Positions 1-5,338 of a stretch of DNA of 13,911 bases are shown here, piece after piece. Both the position numbers and the translations under genes were made by a program. The stretch's first letter is position 1; the number at the start of each line of letters is the position of its first letter. Origin of the DNA: JAWLGW01 sp964569055. GTDB lineage: Bacteria; Planctomycetota; J058. The notes under the pieces are model-generated. The model was not told the DNA's origin, did no database searches, and saw only the letters and a list, made by a program, of their open reading frames with translations. The stretch lies in contig CAZMSZ010000187.1 in assembly GCA_964569055.1 (NCBI GenBank), forward strand, positions 1 to 13,911. Direction: 5' to 3'.

Positions 1-210
1 GAGCGCCTTCTCGCCAAGGAGCAGCGCCGCTTCGGGCGCCGCGGCGCGAACGCAACCAACTGGAAGCTCACTCCGCTACAGCCGCGGCGCCGTGGCGGCG
101 CGCACCCTCAGCGACAGCCGGGGGGACTCTGGGGGGCGGAGCCCCCCAGAAACCAAGCAAGCCCCCCAGAAACCACTAGTGCTCCTGGAGCGAGAGCAGG
201 TTGCGCATGA
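1..210 (+). CDS. Possible 3' end of an unrecognised + strand gene (partial)
   Basis: One frame is open from the first base to a TGA at 208-210. For about the first 30 codons it looks coding: nearly every third base is G or C, and the peptide is basic (it contains KEQRRFGRRGANATNWKL). I do not recognise the protein. After about position 90 the frame becomes Pro/Gly/Arg-rich and runs through the hairpin and direct repeats at 128-175. It would also overlap the 3' end of the opposite-strand metalloprotease gene by 35 bases. The tail past position 90 is therefore doubtful: the real gene may end elsewhere through a frame change, or may not exist. Confidence 0.28.
   Translation, partial: ERLLAKEQRRFGRRGANATNWKLTPLQPRRRGGAHPQRQPGGLWGAEPPRNQASPPETTSAPGARAGCA
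128..150 (-). terminator. Strong GC hairpin downstream of the metalloprotease gene
   Basis: The arms TCTGGGGGGC (128-137) and GCCCCCCAGA (141-150) form a perfect 10-bp stem with a 3-base loop. It lies 26 bases past the stop codon of the minus-strand metalloprotease gene and probably terminates its transcript. No T-run follows on the minus strand, so it is not a classic intrinsic terminator. It could also serve a + strand gene ending upstream. Confidence 0.55.
140..175. repeat. 16-bp direct repeat containing one terminator arm
   Basis: AGCCCCCCAGAAACCA occurs at 140-155 and again at 160-175, separated by four bases. The first copy is the right arm of the hairpin at 128-150, so the second copy is a spare arm that could pair with the same left arm. 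The second copy abuts the stop codon of the metalloprotease gene. Confidence 0.7.
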
Positions 211-1408
211 CCTCGCTCTGGCCGGTCGAGAACACGGTCTGGTTGCCGGCCTGGAAGAACATGAGGTTCCCCTCGTCGGGGCAGCCGTCGCCGATCCCCA
301 CGATCCCGTCGCCGTTGACGTCGGTGATCACGGTGCACAGCGGCGTGTCGGTGAGGCCGTCGTCGATCGCCTCGGTCGGGTTGCTGGGCGAGGGGCTGAA
401 GGTGGTGGTGTGGAGCAGCCCGAGGAAGTGGCCGATCTCGTGGGCGAGCACGGTGGCGACCTGGTCGGGGGTCCGCGGGATCAGCGTGTTGTTCTGCTGG
501 AGGAAGGCCGCCACCGCCAGGCCGGTGTCGGGGCCGTTCCCCTCGATCATGCCGGGGCGCGGCGAGAGGCCGACCGTCCCGTCGTCGGTGAAGTGGTGGA
601 TCACGAACACGTCGATCGCGTGGGCGCGGTTGAAGTCGGGGTCGTTGGCCGGGAAGCCGAGGTTGCCCCAGGCGTCGACCCCCTCCTTCTCGACCACCTC
701 GAACCCGGTCGAGCTGACGTCCTCGCCGGCGGCGCAGATCGCCTGGTCGTCGGGGGCGATCAGCTTCTTGTTGAGCGCGCGCACCTGATCGGCGCTGTAG
801 GCGAAGCCCTCGTAGGAGACCGCGATCCCCGACTGCTGGAACAGGAGCTGGACCTTCGCCATGACCTGATCGGTGAACGCGCCCTGGTCGGAGGCCGTGG
901 CGAGGTCGTTGTGGAAGCCGTAGCCGGTGAACGCGCCGGCCACGATCACGTTGACGTGGATCCGGTCGGAGGCGAACGCGCCGGTCGCGCGCAGGCGCAG
1001 CTTGGTGACCTCGATCGTGTCGAGCGGGTTGCGCGGCACGCAGATCATGAGCACGTGCTGGCTGTCGGCGTCGTGCTTGTAGCCGAACACCTCGCCGTGC
1101 TTGCGCGACTTCGACTTGAGCCCCGACCCGTCCTCGCCGAGGACGTGGAACGTGACCTCGGCGTCGGTGTCCTTGGCCTCGAAGTCGATGAAGTACTCCT
1201 GCCCCTTCACGGCCGGGAAGGTGAACGTCACTCCGTTGCCGAGGTCGCCGGTGTAGATGTCCTGCTGCCCGCTGAGGTCGGCGTGGACGGCCGACTTGAG
1301 CGACGCGTTGACGAGCCCGGCCACGAGGCCGTTCCCGCCGCCTTCCGAGCAGCCCGCGAGCGCCAGGCTAGCGGCCAGGGCCGCGGTAGGGATCCAGTTC
1401 CGTCTCAT
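176..1408 (-). CDS. Secreted zinc metalloprotease lipoprotein (metzincin, M43/pappalysin-like)
   Basis: This 410-residue protein starts with a lipoprotein signal peptide. A basic N-terminus (MRRN) and a hydrophobic stretch lead to the lipobox L17-A18-G19 followed by C20, so it should be lipid-anchored outside the cytoplasmic membrane. The catalytic site is an extended zinc motif, HEIGHFLGLLH, with ligands H323, H327 and H333 and catalytic E324. About 50 residues later NLMFF provides a plausible Met-turn, and paired cysteines (TPLC, GDGC) resemble the M43 cytophagalysin/pappalysin layout. Residues about 45-150 form a beta-rich domain of the kind found before such proteases; its function is not visible. 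The ATG at 1408 has a GGAG element 11 bases upstream. The gene seems to stand alone: a 181-bp gap with hairpins separates it from the upstream M48 gene on the same strand. Protease class is confident; the M43 assignment is from motif pattern only. Confidence 0.85.
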   Translation of the reverse strand: MRRNWIPTAALAASLALAGCSEGGGNGLVAGLVNASLKSAVHADLSGQQDIYTGDLGNGVTFTFPAVKGQEYFIDFEAKDTDAEVTFHVLGEDGSGLKSKSRKHGEVFGYKHDADSQHVLMICVPRNPLDTIEVTKLRLRATGAFASDRIHVNVIVAGAFTGYGFHNDLATASDQGAFTDQVMAKVQLLFQQSGIAVSYEGFAYSADQVRALNKKLIAPDDQAICAAGEDVSSTGFEVVEKEGVDAWGNLGFPANDPDFNRAHAIDVFVIHHFTDDGTVGLSPRPGMIEGNGPDTGLAVAAFLQQNNTLIPRTPDQVATVLAHEIGHFLGLLHTTTFSPSPSNPTEAIDDGLTDTPLCTVITDVNGDGIVGIGDGCPDEGNLMFFQAGNQTVFSTGQSEVMRNLLSLQEH

Positions 1409-1426
1409 GCGGGGTCACTCTCCGAG

Positions 1427-1460
1427 GGGCCGTGGGCCCGGGGCGAGCGAACGGCTCGCC
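1427..1460 (-). promoter_or_regulatory. Two adjacent hairpins in the metalloprotease leader
   Basis: On the minus strand, GGCGAGC/GCTCGCC (1460-1454 with 1448-1442, 5-base loop, 7 bp) is followed by GGGCC/GGCCC (1439-1435 with 1431-1427, 3-base loop, 5 bp). They end a few bases before the GGAG ribosome-binding site of the gene starting at 1408. They could influence translation or RNA stability of the leader, or the first could act as a terminator for the upstream M48 gene. Confidence 0.35.
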
Positions 1461-1527
1461 ACCCGGCACGGACGGCCGAATCGGAGCTAAGTGCCAGCGA
1501 GATCGTGGTCTGCGAGGGCGCGCGCGT

Positions 1528-1541
1528 TCCCGATTTCGGGA
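1528..1541. repeat. Small inverted repeat in the gap between the two protease genes
   Basis: TCCCG (1528-1532) and CGGGA (1537-1541) flank ATTT, giving a 5-bp stem with a 4-base loop. Its AT-rich centre stands out in this GC-rich DNA. It lies midway between the M48 stop and the metalloprotease start. An operator or a weak hairpin are both possible. Confidence 0.3.
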
Positions 1542-1576
1542 TTGCGGGCCTCGTCTCGTGAGGAGATGCGACGCAA

Positions 1577-1587
1577 GCCCGAAGGGC
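1577..1587 (-). terminator. Short hairpin just after the M48 stop codon
   Basis: GCCC and GGGC (1587-1584 and 1580-1577 on the minus strand) enclose TTC directly after the TGA at 1590-1592, followed by TTGCG. The stem is only 4 bp and there is no real T-tract, so this is a weak terminator candidate. Confidence 0.3.
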
Positions 1588-1589
1588 GC

Positions 1590-2906
1590 TCAGCCCTCGA
1601 TCGCGGGCTGCTCCTGGCGGAAGGCGGCCACGGCGCCCGCGAGCGCGTCCACGAAGGCGTCGCGGATCGCGCGGGTGTGGAAGCGGAGCTCGAGCCCCTC
1701 CACGTCCAGGCCGGGCCCGGCGAACAGCCCGCCGCCGGTGCGGCGCAGGCGGGTCACGTCTCGGTAGGGCACCCCGCGCTGCGGGCGCGTGCTGGCGCAC
1801 AGCCGGCGGTCGGTGAGCAGCACCCCGCGATCGCCGGCGCCGCTGAGGGTGCCGTCGTACAGCGCGACCACGCGCTCGCTGGGCTCGAGCCGGTCGGCGT
1901 AGGTCCCGAGCGCGAGGTGGAGCGGCTCCTCGGGGATCCGCGGCGCGACGTGCACCCCGTAGCTGCGCGCGAGGGCGGCCGCGATCGCGGCCTCGGCCTC
2001 GCTCGCGGCGGCCTCGGTCGCGTCCTCGCCCGGGTCGGGCCGGGCGTGGTCGGCCAGGAGCGAGCGGGCGCGGCGCTGATACTCGCCGCCGAGCAGCCGC
2101 TCGTAGGCCCCCGAGCACACCCAGCGGTCGACCTCGCGCGCGCGCACCACCGGCCAGGGGTGCGTGGTCCCGGCCTCGAGCAGCTCGCGGATCGCCGCCT
2201 CGATCGTGCCGACCTCGTCCTCGGCGAACGAGCGGGCCTGCTCCATGAACGCGGAGAGGTCGAGCTCGTGGGCGAACCGGCCGTCGGGCCCGGCGCTCAG
2301 CTTCATGGCGACGCGCAGCGAGACCGTCGGCTCCTGCACCGCGAGCAGCCCGGCCCGGTCGGCCGTGAGCTCGGCGCAGCGCTGCCACTGCAGCAGGGCC
2401 GACAGCAGGCTGAGCTCGATCACCCAGCCGAACGGGGTCAGGTTGCCGAGGCTGGTCAGGATCAGCTTGAGCGCGCGCGCCAGCATGCCGTACAGCACGT
2501 GGCCCGCGAGGATGTGCCCCACCTCGTGGCCGATCACGCAGGCCAGCTCCTCGTCGCTGAACCCGTCCACCAGGCCCGAGGTCAGCACGATGAACGGCGC
2601 GTCGACCCCCGAGGTGAAGGCGTTGATCCCGGGCGAGTTCATGAGGTAGAGCGCCGGCGGCGGGACGTCGAGCGTGCGGCACACCTCGAGGTGGATCGCG
2701 TGGAGCGAGGGGAGCTGCCGCTCGGAGAGGCGCAGGTTGGAGGACTCGTTGACCGTGCGCCACAGCTTGTCGAGCCCGTGGCGCGCGAGCAGGCGCATCA
2801 GCCGCTTGAAGCCGACCGTGCGCTGGAGCGCCTCGAGCGCGGCGCGGTCGGCCGGGTGCTCGAAGCTCTGGCTCGAGATCTTCTCGAGGACGACCTTGGC
2901 TGCCAC
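1590..2906 (-). CDS. M48-family zinc metallopeptidase with C-terminal PH-like domain
   Basis: This 438-residue protein carries the M48 (HtpX/Ste24-type) peptidase signature. The zinc motif HEVGH gives H127, E128 and H131, and ELTADRAG supplies the third ligand E179. A hydrophobic stretch lies between them (about 145-173), as in M48 enzymes that contact membranes. SPGINAFTSG before the motif is also family-typical. The final ~105 residues (starting near LGTYADRLEPSERV) form a bacterial PH/GRAM-like domain with the VLLTDRRL strand pattern. I chose the GTG at 2906 because AGGAGG (2916-2911) lies 4 bases before it and the coding signal starts there; the open frame extends upstream to 3020 but without coding character. 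There is no signal peptide, so it probably acts at the inner face of the membrane or in the cytoplasm, perhaps in protein quality control. Substrate unknown. Confidence 0.85.
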   Translation of the reverse strand: MAAKVVLEKISSQSFEHPADRAALEALQRTVGFKRLMRLLARHGLDKLWRTVNESSNLRLSERQLPSLHAIHLEVCRTLDVPPPALYLMNSPGINAFTSGVDAPFIVLTSGLVDGFSDEELACVIGHEVGHILAGHVLYGMLARALKLILTSLGNLTPFGWVIELSLLSALLQWQRCAELTADRAGLLAVQEPTVSLRVAMKLSAGPDGRFAHELDLSAFMEQARSFAEDEVGTIEAAIRELLEAGTTHPWPVVRAREVDRWVCSGAYERLLGGEYQRRARSLLADHARPDPGEDATEAAASEAEAAIAAALARSYGVHVAPRIPEEPLHLALGTYADRLEPSERVVALYDGTLSGAGDRGVLLTDRRLCASTRPQRGVPYRDVTRLRRTGGGLFAGPGLDVEGLELRFHTRAIRDAFVDALAGAVAAFRQEQPAIEG

Positions 2907-3071
2907 CGCGCCTCCTGACCCTGCGGCGCCCCACCGCGCCGCCCCCCCTGGTCTACCCGACCTTGCCGCATCCTGCCGCAGCGCGGGGTGCGCCAGCGGG
3001 CCCGCGGCGGCGCCGTGCAAACGGGCAGCCGCTCAGCGCGCTCGATCGGAGGCTGTCGCTTTGGCGTCACC

Positions 3072-3113
3072 CCCGTGCCCGTGCCCGTGCCCGTGCCTGT
3101 TCCCGTGCACGTG
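3072..3113. repeat. Hexanucleotide tandem repeat (CCCGTG)
   Basis: Seven consecutive hexamers read CCCGTG four times, then a degenerate CCTGTT, then CCCGTG, then CACGTG (a perfect 6-base palindrome). Being a multiple of three, it keeps frames open and creates artefactual repetitive peptides. It probably arose by slippage. Confidence 0.85.
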
Positions 3114-3202
3114 ACCCCTCCCGTGCGCGGTCCAAAAGCGCTTTCGCATATCGGCCACGCGACCCGAGCGGGTCAGGGGCCGCGTAAACGGGCACGGGCA
3201 CG
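3074..3202 (-). terminator. Long inverted repeat flanking the post-ferredoxin region
   Basis: CGTGCCCGTGCCCGT at 3074-3088 (and shifted by six at 3080-3094) is the exact reverse complement of 3188-3202. The distal arm lies 4 bases past the ferredoxin stop on the minus strand. The transcript could fold into a 15-bp stem with a loop of about 100 bases that itself contains two palindromes. This may terminate ferredoxin transcription or insulate the M48 gene. The function is inferred. Confidence 0.45.
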
Positions 3203-3206
3203 AGGC

Positions 3207-3605
3207 TCAATGCGACCGCCTCTCGGGGCCCTGACCGAGGGGGTTGAACGCGAAGGCGTACTCCTCGACCACGCGCCCCTCGCCGAGGTGCTCCACGATG
3301 ATCCGCTCGCACACCTCGGGGGTCACCCCGCGGTACCACACGCCCTCGGGGTAGATCACCAGGATCGGCCCGCCCCCGCAGATCCGCAGGCAGGCGGCGC
3401 GCGAGCGGAACACCGCCTGGCGCGGCAGCACGCCCTCCTTCTCGAGCTGGTGCAGCCGGCGCTCGAGGTAGGTCCAGGTGGCGAGGCCGCTCCCCGAGTC
3501 GCAGCAGCGCGGGCCGACGCACAGCAGCATGTGTCGCTGGTAGCGGCCGACCCCGAGCGCGGCGGCGATCTGCCGCTGGGCCGAGCCGTCGTCGCGCTGC
3601 TGCAC
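3207..3605 (-). CDS. Thioredoxin-like [2Fe-2S] ferredoxin
   Basis: This 132-residue electron-transfer protein has the fold signature of thioredoxin-like ferredoxins, which include the NuoE-type and cyanobacterial small ferredoxins. C29 in HMLLCVGPRCC, C34 or C35, C72 and C76 (in CLRICGGGP) are the expected cluster ligands. The following segment IYPEGVWYRGVTPE and the VEHLGEG helix are highly typical of the family. A GTG at 3605 is preceded by AGGAGG (3615-3610) four bases away, which decides the start; an ATG at codon 26 would lack a ribosome-binding site and begin inside the first strand. The gene is divergent from the repeat protein at 3730 and upstream of the M48 gene. No redox partner is encoded next to it. 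An adjacent Cys pair (34/35) leaves the exact second ligand open. Confidence 0.88.
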   Translation of the reverse strand: MQQRDDGSAQRQIAAALGVGRYQRHMLLCVGPRCCDSGSGLATWTYLERRLHQLEKEGVLPRQAVFRSRAACLRICGGGPILVIYPEGVWYRGVTPEVCERIIVEHLGEGRVVEEYAFAFNPLGQGPERRSH

Positions 3606-3729
3606 CCGCCCTCCTCGCGCGGCGTCCTCCCTGGGTCCGCCGCCGCTCGCGGTCGCGGTTAGAGTAGCGCGCCCGCGGCGGACGCGCGAAGTCGATGCGC
3701 GGGTTGAGGCCCACGAGCGAGGGATTAGC

Positions 3730-4212
3730 ATGCTGCTCATGACGAGCGACCCCAGGGGCACCGAAGGCCACGCGGACCGCCTGTTCGGCGAGCTGGCCGT
3801 GCGCCTGTTCATGACCACCCGGCGCGAGCTCGACCGCGCGCTCGCGGCGCAGCGCCGGGCGCGGGAGGCAGGCAGCCAGCCCTCGCTGGGCGAGGTGATG
3901 GTCGGCCTCGAGATGCTGAGCGACCTGCAGGTCCAGGCGATCCTCAAGGCGCAGGAGGTCTACGACGAGAACACCGTCGAGACGCTCTACGGCCGCCTGG
4001 CGGTGAAGAACGGGTTCATCGCCCAGAACGACCTCGAGGCGGCGCTCAAGATCCAGCAGCGGGTCGGCGGCCGGCTGCGGATCGGCGAGATCCTGGTCAA
4101 GAAGGACTACCTCACCTGGGACCAGCACGAGGCGCTGCTCCGGGCGCAGGAGCGGATCCTGAGCGGGATCGAGAAGGCGCGCGAGCGCGCCGACGCCGAG
4201 CCGGGCGCGTAG
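3730..4212 (+). CDS. Hypothetical protein of four tandem ~30-residue repeats (MshEN/GspE N-domain-like)
   Basis: The 160 residues are built almost entirely from repeats beginning at G20, G54, G88 and G119. Each follows the pattern G-x-hydrophobic-x-V, then a short turn, then a helix ending in AL/IL/LL-x-x-Q. This is the pattern of the helical modules in the N-terminal domain of type II secretion/type IV pilus ATPases (GspE-N, MshEN), here without any ATPase. In ATPases the module contacts the inner-membrane platform or binds cyclic-di-GMP; whether it does so here is unknown. There is no signal peptide or membrane segment, so it is probably cytoplasmic. GAGGGA (3719-3724) sits 5 bases before the ATG at 3730, favouring it over the ATG three codons later. 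The gene is divergent from the ferredoxin gene, and a hairpin follows its stop. No secretion or pilus genes are nearby. Confidence 0.75.
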   Translation: MLLMTSDPRGTEGHADRLFGELAVRLFMTTRRELDRALAAQRRAREAGSQPSLGEVMVGLEMLSDLQVQAILKAQEVYDENTVETLYGRLAVKNGFIAQNDLEAALKIQQRVGGRLRIGEILVKKDYLTWDQHEALLRAQERILSGIEKARERADAEPGA

Positions 4213-4239
4213 CGCACGCGACACGGCGCCCGCGTGCGC
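4212..4239 (+). terminator. Hairpin at the stop codon of the repeat-protein gene
   Basis: GCGCACGCG (4212-4220) and CGCGTGCGC (4231-4239) make a perfect 9-bp stem with a 10-base loop, starting on the last base of the TAG stop. No T-run follows. It probably ends or stabilises the transcript from 3730-4212 and separates it from the phosphatase gene 130 bp further on. Confidence 0.55.
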
Positions 4240-4335
4240 CGTCGGGGCGCGCTTCCGGTTTCCGGGAATCGGCGCGGGCGCGCCGACGTAAGCGCTGGAG
4301 CTCCGGAGACTTCTCCCCTGGCCGGGCGGTTGCGA

Positions 4336-4349
4336 AGGCCGGCCGGCCT
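4336..4349. promoter_or_regulatory. 14-bp perfect palindrome upstream of the HAD phosphatase
   Basis: AGGCCGGCCGGCCT is its own reverse complement. It ends 6 bases before the GGGAGGAGG ribosome-binding site (4356-4364) of the gene at 4369. It could be an operator site or an RNA fold that restricts translation; GC-rich DNA also produces GGCC runs by chance. Confidence 0.35.
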
Positions 4350-4368
4350 GGAAACGGGAGGAGGCCCC

Positions 4369-5265
4369 ATGGCTCACGGCTCGAGGTTCGTCTTCGCGGT
4401 CACCGCGGTCGCGCTGGCTTCGGTGCTCGGCGGCGCGAGCAGCGCCTCGGCCGGGCTGTTCGACTGGTGGGACGCGCGGGTGTTCGGGACCGGCCACGAC
4501 GCGATCACCACGCCCGGGCACCCCGTCGCGCTCACGGCCAAGTTCGAGCGGCAGCTCGTGTCCTACCTCAGGCCCGACGTGCGCGGCGAGCGGGTGCGGT
4601 TCGCGTTCGCCGGCGGCGCCGCGACCGCGCGCACCGACCGCGACGGGGTGGCCGCGCTCGCCGTGCAGGCGGGCGCCCCCGGGGTGGTCCCGTTCGAGGC
4701 CGCGCTGGCGGGCAACCGCCAGGCCCAGCCCGCTCAGGCGCGCCTGTTCGTGTACGACCCGCAGCGCCCGGTGGTGGTGATCGACCTCGACGGCACGCTG
4801 TCCGACCTCCCCGACTGGGAGGTCCCGCTGCACGGCGACGTGGCCCCGACCTTCCCCCACGCCCTGGCCCTGGTGCGCGACCTCGCGCGCACCCACGCGA
4901 TCGTCTACCTGACCGCGCGCGACGACGCGCTCGACGCCATGTCGCGCGGCTTCCTCGCCCGCCACGGCTACCCCGACGGGCCGGTGCTCTACAACGACTG
5001 GGGCCTCACCTCGCGCGACGAGCTCGAGCAGCTGCGCTCGAAGAACCACGGCGCCTTCAAGCTGGAGGTGATCCGGGCGCTCCAGGCCCGCGGCGTCAAC
5101 GTGACGCTCGGGATCGGCAACGCCGAGACCGACGCCTACGCCTACGAGCAGGCGGGGATCGAGAGCTTCATTCACACCACGCAGGTCGGCAGCGGCCCGA
5201 GCTTCCGCTTCACGAGCTACGCCGACCTGCGCCTCGAGCTGGTGGCGCGCGGGGTCCTGCCGTAG
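4369..5265 (+). CDS. Exported HAD-superfamily phosphatase, lipin (LNS2)/App1-like
   Basis: This 298-residue protein begins with a Sec signal peptide: a hydrophobic core followed by SSASA and a likely cut near residue 28. A beta-rich domain (about 30-135) with a DRDGVAAL turn follows, resembling Ig/transthyretin-like modules. The C-terminal half is a HAD hydrolase. Motif I is DLDGTL with nucleophile D139 and acid D141, motif II is the threonine in YLTARDD (T182), motif III is K231 in AFKLEVI, and motif IV is GIGNAETDAYAY (D255). The GP after the 'YPD' turn and the GN-x-x-TD-x-x-AY pattern match the LNS2 domain of lipin phosphatidate phosphatases. A phospholipid-related phosphomonoester is thus a reasonable substrate, but this is inference. 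The ATG at 4369 has GGGAGGAGG four bases upstream; the frame is open to 4234 but without coding character. Confidence 0.82.
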   Translation: MAHGSRFVFAVTAVALASVLGGASSASAGLFDWWDARVFGTGHDAITTPGHPVALTAKFERQLVSYLRPDVRGERVRFAFAGGAATARTDRDGVAALAVQAGAPGVVPFEAALAGNRQAQPAQARLFVYDPQRPVVVIDLDGTLSDLPDWEVPLHGDVAPTFPHALALVRDLARTHAIVYLTARDDALDAMSRGFLARHGYPDGPVLYNDWGLTSRDELEQLRSKNHGAFKLEVIRALQARGVNVTLGIGNAETDAYAYEQAGIESFIHTTQVGSGPSFRFTSYADLRLELVARGVLP

Positions 5266-5338
5266 CCCCCTCTACTGCTCGCCGACTCGGTCCGTTATCC
5301 TCGGCCCCTCGACCCCCCCAGCCCAGGCGAGGACGGCC

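Larger units (their letters stand above)
2907..3206. other. 300-bp gap between the ferredoxin and M48 genes, rich in repeats
   Basis: I see no gene here. The gap holds a hexamer repeat run (3072-3113), an inverted copy of it beside the ferredoxin stop (3188-3202), and two perfect or near-perfect palindromes (AAAGCGCTTT at 3135-3144; GACCCGAGCGGGTC at 3161-3174). Frames crossing it give only low-complexity peptides such as alternating Val-Pro or Ala-Arg, as expected from the hexamer. Confidence 0.6.

Noticed and set aside
92..1561. Plus-strand open frame opposite the metalloprotease gene.
   Set aside because: The minus strand has a lipobox and an HExxHxxGxxH motif in one intact frame; the plus frame is Val/Glu/Arg-rich shadow sequence.
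2988..3662. Plus-strand frame with a Val-Pro repeat peptide.
   Set aside because: The repeat comes from the CCCGTG hexamer run; the rest is antisense to the ferredoxin gene.
3606..3729. Divergent promoters between the ferredoxin and repeat-protein genes.
   Set aside because: Promoters must exist here, but I could not find a -35/-10 pair good enough to place on either strand.
3067..5175. Minus-strand open frame of about 700 codons covering the repeat protein, phosphatase and ferredoxin region.
   Set aside because: It is low in recognisable motifs and overlaps three well-supported genes; its end reads the hexamer repeat as alternating Ala-Arg. It is a GC-driven shadow.
5281..5310. TTATCC as a -10 box for the aldehyde dehydrogenase gene.
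   Set aside because: No acceptable -35 hexamer is found 16-19 bases upstream, so it does not stand above background.
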